A DNA stretch of 62,393 bases from positions 1 through 62,393 of the forward strand of contig JBHHYR010000002.1 in the NCBI GenBank assembly GCA_046757585.1, written 5' to 3'. A program made the position numbers and the translations under genes. The notes below the pieces were generated by a model, which did no database searches, had not been told where the DNA came from, and saw only the letters and a list, made by a program, of their open reading frames with translations. Within the stretch, counting starts at the first letter, position 1. Every line of letters starts with the position of its first letter. Source of the DNA: JBHHYR01 sp046757585. Its GTDB lineage: Bacteria; Desulfobacterota; Binatia; HRBIN30. This document shows, piece by piece, positions 32,698-40,268 of this stretch.

Positions 32698-34121
32698 CGC
32701 CGCCATTGCTGGCGATGGTGACCCGTATCTTGATCGTCGATGACGATCCGTTGATCCGGCGGCAACTTGAGGGCCTGTACAGCAGCCAGGCGTACGTGGT
32801 GGACTGCGCTGCCGACGTGCAGGAGGCGATCGAAAAGTTGGATACGGCGGACTTTTCGCTCGCAGTGGTTGATCTCAAGATGCCCGGCAAGGACGGCATC
32901 ACTTTGACGGGCGAAATCCGGCAGCGCTGGCCGACGGTGGACGTCATCATGATCACCGGCTACGGCAGCATTAAGGGGGCTGTCGAGGCGATGCGGCAGG
33001 GGGCGTGCGATTACATCACGAAGCCGTTTGAACCCGACGACATTCTGTTGGCGACCCAGAAGGTGCTCGAACGACGGCGTCTCCTCGATGAAATCGATTA
33101 CCTGCGCAAGCAGCTATCTGACCGGTACACCTTTGCCAAGATGGTCAGCCGGGATCCGGGAATGCTCGAGCTGTTTTCCACGATCGAGATGCTCGCGCAG
33201 AGTGACGTGACGGTGGTGATTAGCGGAGAGTCGGGGACAGGCAAGGAATTGGTGGCACGCGCCATTCATTTCCAAGGCAAACGTAAGGCCGGGCGCTTCG
33301 TGGCCATCAACTGCGCTGCGGTACCGGAAACGCTCCTGGAGAGCGAACTGTTCGGTTACGAGCGGGGTGCTTTCACGGGCGCGACGCAGGAGCGGGTCGG
33401 AAAGATCGAATCCGCGAATGGTGGCACTCTCTTCTTGGACGAGGTCGAAAGCATTCCGGTGGCGATGCAAGCGAAGCTACTGCGGGTGTTGGAGGAACGC
33501 GCCATCGAACGGCTCGGGAGCAATCGGCGCATCGGTGTGGATATGCGCGTGGTCGCGGCCACCAACCAGGATCTCGCCCAAGCCGTGTCGAACGGACGTA
33601 TGCGCGAAGATTTCTACTACCGGATCAACGTGGTGCCGGTCCAACTCCCCCCCTTGCGCGAGCGGATCACCGACGTACCGTTGCTGGTGGCCGATTTCTT
33701 GCGGAGTCATGAAATGGCACGTGAAAAGGGCATCAATCGCGTTTCGGAAGAAGCCTTGTCGCGGCTCATGGGATACAGCTGGCCCGGCAACATCCGCGAG
33801 TTGCTCAACGTCTTGGAACGGGCGGTCTTGCGAGCCAAGGGTGGTACCATTCGCGAGGTGGAGGTCCCAGGCGGACAGTCGCGCATTCCATCTGAACGAA
33901 CCGACCGCGATTTTCGTGTGTCGTTGCGGCAGTTCTTGAAGGCTGCGGAGCGGCAATATATTGCCCGCGTGCTGGAGCATTATCGGGGAAGCATCGCGCC
34001 GGCGGCTCGGCATGCTGTGATCGACCAAGCGACCCTGCACCGCAAGATCCGCTTGCACAGATTGCGTGCAAGTGAGTTCCGTCGGAACGGGCGGGGCGCC
34101 CGCAGCAAGGTGACGGAATGA
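32694..34121 (+). CDS. NtrC-family sigma-54 response regulator (PrsR-like)
   Basis: 475 residues. Receiver with 'LIVDDDPL', Asp60 in 'LAVVDLKMPG' and Lys in 'ITKPFE'; AAA+ with 'GESGTGKELVARAI', the full 'GAFTGA' loop, 'LFLDEVESI' and 'VVAATNQDL'; a C-terminal Fis-like HTH is short and basic. Translation is coupled to the degenerate kinase-like gene upstream (ATGA). A strong sigma-54 promoter lies about 120 bases downstream, in front of the polysaccharide operon, so this is the natural candidate activator. The position matches PrsR-type regulators of EPS/PEP-CTERM loci in Proteobacteria. Confidence 0.93.
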   Translation: MTPPLLAMVTRILIVDDDPLIRRQLEGLYSSQAYVVDCAADVQEAIEKLDTADFSLAVVDLKMPGKDGITLTGEIRQRWPTVDVIMITGYGSIKGAVEAMRQGACDYITKPFEPDDILLATQKVLERRRLLDEIDYLRKQLSDRYTFAKMVSRDPGMLELFSTIEMLAQSDVTVVISGESGTGKELVARAIHFQGKRKAGRFVAINCAAVPETLLESELFGYERGAFTGATQERVGKIESANGGTLFLDEVESIPVAMQAKLLRVLEERAIERLGSNRRIGVDMRVVAATNQDLAQAVSNGRMREDFYYRINVVPVQLPPLRERITDVPLLVADFLRSHEMAREKGINRVSEEALSRLMGYSWPGNIRELLNVLERAVLRAKGGTIREVEVPGGQSRIPSERTDRDFRVSLRQFLKAAERQYIARVLEHYRGSIAPAARHAVIDQATLHRKIRLHRLRASEFRRNGRGARSKVTE

Positions 34122-34139
34122 GCCGAAAGACGGTCACGC

Positions 34140-34155
34140 CTTGCGCCGTTGCAAG
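34140..34155 (+). promoter_or_regulatory. Candidate activator-binding inverted repeat
   Basis: CTTGC (34140-34144) and GCAAG (34151-34155) form an inverted repeat with a 6-base spacer, about 85 bases upstream of the sigma-54 -24 element. This is the usual distance range for an enhancer-binding protein site. Only one copy is seen, so support is weak. Confidence 0.25.
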
Positions 34156-34238
34156 CTCATGTTGCCAGTCACCGCTACATCTGGCGGCGGTGCGAGGGTC
34201 CGGCGGTCGTCGTTCAGCGTTTGTTGCCCCTGCGAGTG

Positions 34239-34254
34239 TGGCACGGCTGTTGCG
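34239..34254 (+). promoter_or_regulatory. Sigma-54 (-24/-12) promoter of the polysaccharide operon
   Basis: TGGCACGGCTGTTGCG matches the consensus TGGCACG-N4-TTGCW in all but the last base; GG is at 34240-34241 and GC at 34252-34253, ten bases apart as required. The predicted transcript start near 34265 is only about ten bases before the ATG of the ATPase gene. Sigma-54 promoters need an AAA+ activator; two such genes lie directly upstream. Confidence 0.8.
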
Positions 34255-34274
34255 CTGAGGGAATACGGTGTTTC

Positions 34275-36383
34275 ATGTATTGTGAGTTCTACCAGCTGAC
34301 GGAACCGCCGTTCAATGTCACCCCGGACCCCAAGTTCCTTTACCTGAACGCTCGGTATCGGGAGGCGATCGCTTCGCTCAATTACGGGATCACGCAGCGC
34401 AAGGGTTTCATCACCCTGATTGGGGAAGCCGGAACCGGCAAGACGACTCTGCTGAACAAGTTGCTCGAGGAGCTGGATCCCAAGACCAAGTCGGTCTTCA
34501 TCTTCAACACGAACGTGAATTTCGAGGAAATCCTCGAGTACATGTTCGCGGAGTTCGCGCTGCCCATTCACAATGGCAAGAAGCTCTACATGCTGCAGCG
34601 GTTGAATAGTTTCTTACTGGAAGAGTTGCGCGGCGGTGGCAACGTCGCGCTGTTGATCGATGAGTCTCAAGATCTCGAGTTCTCAGTGCTCGAGGACCTG
34701 CGGTTGCTTTCCAACCTGGAAACCGCGAAGGAAAAAATCCTGCAGATCGTCTTGTCCGGGCAACCGGAGCTAGGGCAGAAGTTGAGCAACCCGATTCTGC
34801 GGCAGCTCCGGCAGCGGATCGGAATCAACTGTCGCCTGCTGCCGCTGTCACGTGATGAAATTTCAGAATACATTCAGTACCGGCTGCAAGCAGCTGGGTG
34901 TCCCGATCTCAAGCTCTTCTCGCGGGACGCGGAAGAGCAGATCTATCGCTTCTCGCGGGGTGTTCCTCGTCTGGTCAACGTGGTGTGTGACAACGCAATG
35001 GTGATCGGTTACGCACTCGGTAAGAAACGCATCGGTGGAGACGTGATTACCGAGGCGGCGGCCGATCTTTTGTCGGTGGAACCGCCACAGCAAGCGCCGG
35101 GCGAAGGTGCCGTCGAGGTGGCTGCGCTGCCGCCCCCGCTGGAGCCGAAGAGGCGCTGGCGGGCGCGTTTTGGCGTCGTGAGCCTCGTTGTAGCTGCCAC
35201 CCTGGTGGGGCTGCTGTCCGTTGGCAGAACGGTCTTGCACCGGCGGGGTGACAACGACAACAACGTCACGCCGACTTTGGAACGCCCGCATCTCGAGGTG
35301 ATCCGGCCGGGTGCGGAACCAGAGAGCGTGGGGGTGGAAGTCCCTCTGGCGCGCGAGCACAGAGCCGCAGCCGGTGCCGCTGCACCGGCCCGTCGACCGG
35401 TCACCAACCTCGCTGCGGCAGCCGGTGGAAAACGCGCAGCAGGCGAAGCGGTTGCCATGCGCCCGCTGACTGTTCCGGCGCAGGGAGCACTGGCGTCGAA
35501 ACCATCGGCTCATCAACAGGCGGCTGCGCCGCAGGCTCTACCAAATCCGCAGCTTGGGCGGCCTGCGAGGCGGGAAGCAGCGCCTCCACCCGTGCCTGCT
35601 CTGGCACCGCAGGTGCCCGCGTCGCACGAGGTGCGCCCACCCGGCGGTGGGGGGGCGCCCGTCGAGGGAAGCGTGCGGGTGGTGCGGGGTGCGGAGCGGC
35701 CGCCTGCGCCGCCTCCCGTGGCTCTGCCGAAGGTGTCCGAGGCCACGCAACCGATGCCGGGACTGGCTCCGCTGGCCAAGAAGGATGAAGAGGTGAACCC
35801 GCCGGTGGCTGAGCAGCCCGTGCCACAGCTCGCCCGGGCCGGCCAGCACACGACACACATCCCCCCCGCTCGCAAACCACCGCGGAAAGCGGAAACGACG
35901 CAGGCAACCGGCGGGGAGCGGCTGCCGCGCATCGACGGCGTGAAGTTTTCGCGGATCGTTGTGCAAAGCGGAGACTCGATGTCTGCAATCGCGTTCCGCA
36001 AGTACGGCCAGGCAAGCTACACAATCCTCGACCTTCTGAAGCTCGCCAATCCGGACCTGGAAGATATCGATCTGATTGCCGTGGGTCAGAGGATCCGTTT
36101 GCCGGAATTGGGCGACAGCTTTCCCATTCTCGATCACGGCTCTGGCCACTACGCGCTCCTGGTGTTTTCGACGCCGCTCAGGCGCCGTGCGGCGCGGCTC
36201 CAGCAGGCGCTGCAGAGCCGGGGGTTCGACGCGCATGTCTCCGCGGGCAGCGTGGGCAGCAACAAGCCTATGTTTCGGGTCGTGCTTTCCGGTTTCACCG
36301 ACCGGGGGGCTGTGGTGAAGGCCGGAAAGCGGCTGCAGAAGTTGTTCCGCCAGGAGACGCGATTCGCGCAGTTGGGCGGCTAG
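34275..36383 (+). CDS. ExeA/GspA-like AAA+ ATPase with LysM and SPOR domains
   Basis: 702 residues; the frame is open upstream but the conserved start is 'MYCEFYQLTEPPFNVTPDP'. AAA+ domain with P-loop 'GEAGTGKTTLLNKLLEEL' (about 50-67) and 'ALLIDESQDLEF'; one membrane helix near residue 300 ('FGVVSLVVAATLVGLLSVG'); a long Pro/Ala-rich periplasmic linker; a LysM peptidoglycan-binding domain (about 558-612, 'VVQSGDSMSAIAFRKYG'); and a C-terminal SPOR-like domain. ATPases of this layout are found in EPS loci of the exosortase A type. It probably links cytoplasmic energy to the cell wall during export-complex assembly. First gene after the sigma-54 promoter. Confidence 0.85.
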   Translation: MYCEFYQLTEPPFNVTPDPKFLYLNARYREAIASLNYGITQRKGFITLIGEAGTGKTTLLNKLLEELDPKTKSVFIFNTNVNFEEILEYMFAEFALPIHNGKKLYMLQRLNSFLLEELRGGGNVALLIDESQDLEFSVLEDLRLLSNLETAKEKILQIVLSGQPELGQKLSNPILRQLRQRIGINCRLLPLSRDEISEYIQYRLQAAGCPDLKLFSRDAEEQIYRFSRGVPRLVNVVCDNAMVIGYALGKKRIGGDVITEAAADLLSVEPPQQAPGEGAVEVAALPPPLEPKRRWRARFGVVSLVVAATLVGLLSVGRTVLHRRGDNDNNVTPTLERPHLEVIRPGAEPESVGVEVPLAREHRAAAGAAAPARRPVTNLAAAAGGKRAAGEAVAMRPLTVPAQGALASKPSAHQQAAAPQALPNPQLGRPARREAAPPPVPALAPQVPASHEVRPPGGGGAPVEGSVRVVRGAERPPAPPPVALPKVSEATQPMPGLAPLAKKDEEVNPPVAEQPVPQLARAGQHTTHIPPARKPPRKAETTQATGGERLPRIDGVKFSRIVVQSGDSMSAIAFRKYGQASYTILDLLKLANPDLEDIDLIAVGQRIRLPELGDSFPILDHGSGHYALLVFSTPLRRRAARLQQALQSRGFDAHVSAGSVGSNKPMFRVVLSGFTDRGAVVKAGKRLQKLFRQETRFAQLGG

Positions 36384-36392
36384 TGTGGGCTG

Positions 36393-36899
36393 ATGGCGGG
36401 ACAGAGATCCGAGTGGTTCGTGATCAGTACCAAGGCGCGCCGGGAGGAGTTTGCGCGCCAGCAGCTCGGGCGCCGGGGTGTCGAGACGTTTCTGCCGCGG
36501 ATCATGGAGCCTGGACGGTTGCGGGAAAAGCCGGAGATTGCCCCGCTGTTTCCCGGTTACGTCTTCGTCCATATTGCCCTTGACCAGCAGTACTTCGACG
36601 TCGTGTGGACCCCTGGAGTGCGAAAGTTCGTCGGCTTCGGTCCCCGACCCTCCGCTGTCGATGACGGAGTTGTCGACTTTCTCTGTGCGAGGGTCGGTCC
36701 GGAAGGAATCCTGCGCGCCATGCCTGTTTTCAAGCCGGGTGACATGGTGCGCATCAAGCTTGGCTCGTTTCAGGGCCTCGTTGGAATCATTGAGAACCCC
36801 GGCTCCGGTAAGGGGCGGGTGCGGGTGTTGATGGAGTTGTTGCGGCGCCAGACACGTGTCGAGGTGCCGCAACAGATTATAGAACGCGTGTCGGCATAG
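36393..36899 (+). CDS. NusG paralogue (RfaH/LoaP/UpxY-type antitermination factor)
   Basis: 168 residues. N-terminal NGN domain ('EWFVISTKARREEFARQQL', 'FLPRIMEPGRLREKPEIAPL', 'LFPGYVFVHI') and C-terminal KOW domain ('FKPGDMVRIKLGSFQGLVGI'). It is a specialised paralogue by its location at the head of a long polysaccharide operon, where such proteins bind RNA polymerase and let it read through terminators. It begins nine bases after the ATPase stop and is followed by a 307-base structured gap that could be its RNA or DNA target. Confidence 0.88.
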   Translation: MAGQRSEWFVISTKARREEFARQQLGRRGVETFLPRIMEPGRLREKPEIAPLFPGYVFVHIALDQQYFDVVWTPGVRKFVGFGPRPSAVDDGVVDFLCARVGPEGILRAMPVFKPGDMVRIKLGSFQGLVGIIENPGSGKGRVRVLMELLRRQTRVEVPQQIIERVSA

Positions 36900-37206
36900 T
36901 GCCGAGACGCTGGGGAGCAGGCCGTACGTCGGTCGCTCTTGGCAAGGCGCGCTGACTTGCAGATGTGGGTGATAACCGGGCGTCGCTCCGCGGGCGGAGC
37001 TATGCCCACGCGATGCAGGGCTCTCCCGTTGGAGGGGACGCCGTTGAAAAACAGGAGTGGTGGCAAACCGACGCGCCTGTCTGGTTTGCTCCCGCGGCCG
37101 TCGTGTGGCGTTCCCGGATGGCGGAAGCGATTGATAGGTTTTGCGACGGCCCGTATAAGTCGTCGCGGCTTGAGGTGAGTGGGAAACCGGCGAGAGGTTC
37201 AGTCAA
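36900..37206 (+). ncRNA. Structured leader region after the NusG paralogue
   Basis: A 307-base gap inside the operon with three consecutive hairpins. Hairpin 1: GGGCGT (36978-36983) with ATGCCC (37002-37007), enclosing GCTCCG (36985-36990) with CGGAGC (36995-37000), 12 pairs with one mismatch. Hairpin 2: CTCTCC (37021-37026) with GGAGGG (37031-37036). Hairpin 3: GCAAACC (37063-37069) with GGTTTGC (37083-37089). No T run follows, so these are not plain terminators. A frame of 94 codons here lacks a ribosome site. I match it to no known riboswitch. Confidence 0.5.
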
Positions 37207-37923
37207 ATGGGTAGGACGCGATTCGTTCCTATGCGCAGCGCTTGGTTGATTTTGGCGTTTGCCGCGTGCTCGTGCGCCCGGCAGACGACCCAGCCCGTGC
37301 GGTTGCCACCGCTGGATGCGGCAGGCGCGGGCGTGAGTATGCTGAAGCCCGGGGAGTATCGCTTGCAGCCTGGTGACGTCATACGAGTAAAGTTTCTCTT
37401 TCATCCGGAACTGGATGTGAAGATGCCGATTCGTCCTGACGGTGACATCACCTTGCAAGTGGCCGGTGAGATTCACGCCGCCGGCCTAACGACCGCTGAC
37501 CTGGCGAAGGTGGTGCAGCAACGCAGCAGCGATCGTCTGCGGGAACCTGAAGTCGCGGTCTTGGTCGCGCAGCTGGCGCAGCAAAAGGTCTACGTTGGCG
37601 GTGAGGTCCGAGTCCCCGGGTTTGTAGTCTACCGGGCCGGCTTGAGCCCCCTCCAGGCGATCATGGACCGGGGTGGGTTTACCGCCACCGCCCGGGTTGA
37701 CAGCGTACTGCGGCTGTCCCCCGGGCAGAACGAATATCAGGGTACACGTCTGGATTTTACCAAGCCGCTGTCCGAAGGAGCCCCAGACAGCACCTGGCTG
37801 GCCGCGGGTGATGTCCTCTTTGTGCCGCGTACGTTCATTGGCGACGTGAATAGGTTCGTCAGGCTGTACATCCGCGGGGTCCTTCCGATCGAGCCTCGCG
37901 TGGGCGCCGGGACATCCTTCTAG
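37207..37923 (+). CDS. Polysaccharide export lipoprotein (Wza-like, SLBB)
   Basis: 238 residues, the short form of outer-membrane polysaccharide exporters. A signal peptide ends in a lipobox-like 'LAFAACSCA'. The poly-export domain shows 'YRLQPGDVIRVKFLFHPEL' and 'IRPDGDITLQVAGEIHAAG'; an SLBB-type domain follows ('VYVGGEVRVPGFVVYRAGL' and 'ALQAIMDRGG'-like region), then 'AAGDVLFVPRTFIGDVN'. GAGAGG lies before ATG 37207; ATG 37231 is an alternative. It forms the outer part of the export channel with the chain-length protein encoded next. Confidence 0.92.
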   Translation: MGRTRFVPMRSAWLILAFAACSCARQTTQPVRLPPLDAAGAGVSMLKPGEYRLQPGDVIRVKFLFHPELDVKMPIRPDGDITLQVAGEIHAAGLTTADLAKVVQQRSSDRLREPEVAVLVAQLAQQKVYVGGEVRVPGFVVYRAGLSPLQAIMDRGGFTATARVDSVLRLSPGQNEYQGTRLDFTKPLSEGAPDSTWLAAGDVLFVPRTFIGDVNRFVRLYIRGVLPIEPRVGAGTSF

Positions 37924-37944
37924 GGTGGGAGGGAGACGCATTCG

Positions 37945-39504
37945 ATGGCCAACGAACCTCCGCGTCATAATCGAACGAACGGTTTGCGCAATGGCCCTGG
38001 CAATACCAACGCCAACGTGCACGGGCCGTACGCCGGCTACCTTGGTGGTGGCCAGAATGCCAGCGAACAAGTGCGGGATATTCTTCACGTGCTGTTCAAA
38101 CGGAAGCGCTTCATCGCCGCAGTGTTCTTGGCGATTACCCTTCCCGGGTTGATCGCCACACTGGTTCGCAAGCCCCGTTACGTTGCCAGTGCGAAGGTGA
38201 TGATTTCTAAGGAACGGACTGACCCCACTGTGCAGCCGACCGAGCTGACCAGGCTGGAAACCATTCAACTCAACGAGTCTCTAGTCAATTCCGAGGTACA
38301 CGTCATCACTAGCCGTGATCTTTTGGAGCACGTCGTGCGGGCGCTGGCCCTTTCAGGCGACGGAGGTGGCCCGTCGCGTCTGCTCTCGCGCCGGAGGCCG
38401 TTCGGCAAACAGGTGCTCACGATGGCGCGCAGCCTGAGCGTCACGCCGATCAAAGCGTCGAACGTGATTCAAGTCTCCTACCGGGCTGCGGACCCGGCGC
38501 GCGCCGCGCGCATCGTCAATCGTGTGGTCGACGAGTATCTCGCCTACCATGCGACGGTCCATGGCACCAAAGGGCTGCCCCGCTTCTACGATGAGCAGCA
38601 ACGCATTCTCGGGCGGAAGCTGCGTCGCGCGGAAGACGCGCTGGCCGCCTTTGCAACCGAACACGGCATCGTTGCCCCACAGGACGAGATCGAGGCCACG
38701 CTGCACACCGTGAGCAAGGTGCAAGGCTCGTTGCGGGATGTGACGACCAGTATCGTCGGTGCCGAAGAGCGCATCCGCGCCATTCGTGACCAGATTGCAT
38801 CGCAGCCAGAGGTGGTCAAGCAATCCCAGTTCCTCGACGTGAACCCAGTCATCACGCAACTTGCGACGCAAATCGTGGACCGCCAAGTTGATCGGGTCGC
38901 GCTGCGGCGAAAGTATACCGATAAAGACCGTCACGTGCGTGATAACGAAGAAGAAATTGCCGCGCTGGAGCAGCAAATCAAGGATGAGAAGCGCGAGAAC
39001 CCAACAATTGTGACGCACCAGATTTTCCGCAGCAATCCATTGCGAGAGGATCGTTTGCGTACCTTGCTCGAGCTGGAAAGCTCCCTCAGAGAGCTGCGGG
39101 CGCGGCAGGCCACGCTGGAAGAGGAAGAAAGTCGGGCGAACCGACGCCTGGTCAGTCTGCAGCGGCAGCGTGTCGAGTACGACCGCTTGAACCAGCAAGT
39201 CAGAAACAACCGCGACACCTATGAGCTCTACATCAAACGAGCGCAGGAGGCGCGCATCAGCCAGGCGATGGATGAACAAAAGCTAGTCAATGTCGACGTC
39301 GTGGAACGGCCGGCCTTGCCTCTCCCGCGTGCCGATAGACGGCGGATCTCGGTGGTTGTGCTGATCATTGCGGGTTTGGTCGTTGGCATTGCGGGCGCGT
39401 TCGGTCGCGAATACATGAGCCGCTCTCTACGTTCGGAGTACGATGTCGGGCGGCATCTGGGCCTGCCGCTGCTTGCGAGCATCGGTGATGCTTCCAGAGC
39501 GTGA
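37945..39504 (+). CDS. Polysaccharide chain-length determinant (Wzz/GumC-type, GNVR)
   Basis: 519 residues with GGGAGGGAG eight bases before the ATG. A first membrane helix ('FIAAVFLAITLPGLIATLV'), a periplasmic Wzz fold ('ASAKVMISKERTDPTVQP'), a long coiled coil (about residues 200-430), a GNVR-like region ('YELYIKRAQEARISQAMDEQ', 'VVERPALPLPRADRRR') and a second helix ('VVVLIIAGLVVGIAGAFG'). It sets chain length and couples to the export lipoprotein. The cytoplasmic kinase part is separate, encoded next, with the genes overlapping as GTGA. Confidence 0.9.
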   Translation: MANEPPRHNRTNGLRNGPGNTNANVHGPYAGYLGGGQNASEQVRDILHVLFKRKRFIAAVFLAITLPGLIATLVRKPRYVASAKVMISKERTDPTVQPTELTRLETIQLNESLVNSEVHVITSRDLLEHVVRALALSGDGGGPSRLLSRRRPFGKQVLTMARSLSVTPIKASNVIQVSYRAADPARAARIVNRVVDEYLAYHATVHGTKGLPRFYDEQQRILGRKLRRAEDALAAFATEHGIVAPQDEIEATLHTVSKVQGSLRDVTTSIVGAEERIRAIRDQIASQPEVVKQSQFLDVNPVITQLATQIVDRQVDRVALRRKYTDKDRHVRDNEEEIAALEQQIKDEKRENPTIVTHQIFRSNPLREDRLRTLLELESSLRELRARQATLEEEESRANRRLVSLQRQRVEYDRLNQQVRNNRDTYELYIKRAQEARISQAMDEQKLVNVDVVERPALPLPRADRRRISVVVLIIAGLVVGIAGAFGREYMSRSLRSEYDVGRHLGLPLLASIGDASRA

Positions 39505-40250
39505 TTGGGCGCGCAGAACCGACCTTGAGCAAAATATACGAAGCCCTCAAGAAGGCGGAGCAGGATCGGGAGCGCACGCGCCTGCGTACCTATGCGCGTC
39601 CGGCGGCGGGCTCGGGGAGACCGGTGCCGACGGATGGGACGGAGGAAGACTACCAGAAGCTGCGCGCCAGCCTGGTATCGATCGCCGTCCCCTCGGGGTT
39701 GCACACCATTCTGATCACGGCGCCGCGGCATGGCGAAGGGGTGACGACGGTGGCTATCGGGCTTGCGACGGCGCTTGCCCAGGAACGCGAGTCGCGGGTC
39801 GTGCTGGTGGAAGGGAATCTGCGGACGCCCTGTTTCAGTACGCTGCTGCCCTTGACCACCGAATCCGGCCTGGCAGACTTTGCCGCCGGACGCGTGGCGC
39901 CGGAAGTACTGGCGACGCGCGTTGATGCGCTCAATTTCTCCGTGATCTCCGCAGGAGCCGCTCCCAGCCTTCCCATCAATTTTGAAATGCTCGATGCGCT
40001 GCTCACGCGACTGCGATCGCAGTTCGACTTCATCGTCATCGACGGGCCGCCCGTGAACCAATACGCGGACGCCAGCGTCCTGGCAACGAAAGTTGACGGC
40101 GTGATTCTCGTGGTTGAAGCGGACAGTACTCCTGTCGTGGACGCCGAGACGGCGAAGCGGCAGCTCGATAAAGTTGGGACGCGCATCCTGGGTGTCGTGC
40201 TGAACCGGCGGCGGTCCTACATTCCAGCGTTTCTCGAGAGCATTCTCTGA
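39501..40250 (+). CDS. CpsD/CapB-like tyrosine 'autokinase' with degenerate P-loop
   Basis: 249 residues of the ParA/MinD-like fold used by bacterial tyrosine kinases of capsule synthesis. The start 'LSKIYEALKKAEQDR' is typical of the EPS-locus group. The Walker A site reads 'PRHGEGVTTVA', with Val81 where the catalytic Lys (GEGKT/S) should be. The Walker A' site reads 'LVEGNLRTP' instead of L.DxDxR. Walker B 'FIVIDGPPV' is kept. The C-terminal tail has only one Tyr, not a Tyr cluster. It may therefore be a regulatory partner of the chain-length protein without normal kinase action. The GTG overlaps the previous stop. Confidence 0.82.
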   Translation: MIGRAEPTLSKIYEALKKAEQDRERTRLRTYARPAAGSGRPVPTDGTEEDYQKLRASLVSIAVPSGLHTILITAPRHGEGVTTVAIGLATALAQERESRVVLVEGNLRTPCFSTLLPLTTESGLADFAAGRVAPEVLATRVDALNFSVISAGAAPSLPINFEMLDALLTRLRSQFDFIVIDGPPVNQYADASVLATKVDGVILVVEADSTPVVDAETAKRQLDKVGTRILGVVLNRRRSYIPAFLESIL

Positions 40251-40268
40251 GAGCAAGGCGACACGTGG

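Noticed and set aside
35538..36872. 444-codon frame antisense to the ATPase and NusG genes
   Set aside because: It reflects the GC-rich Pro/Ala linker read backwards. No ribosome site or domain.
36960..37095. Cyclic-di-GMP riboswitch
   Set aside because: GGCAAACC and GGGACGC strings resemble parts of that class, but their order and spacing do not build the GEMM fold.
36965..37249. 94-codon frame in the leader after the NusG paralogue
   Set aside because: No ribosome site, runs into the export gene in another phase, and covers all three hairpins. Noncoding structure explains the region better.
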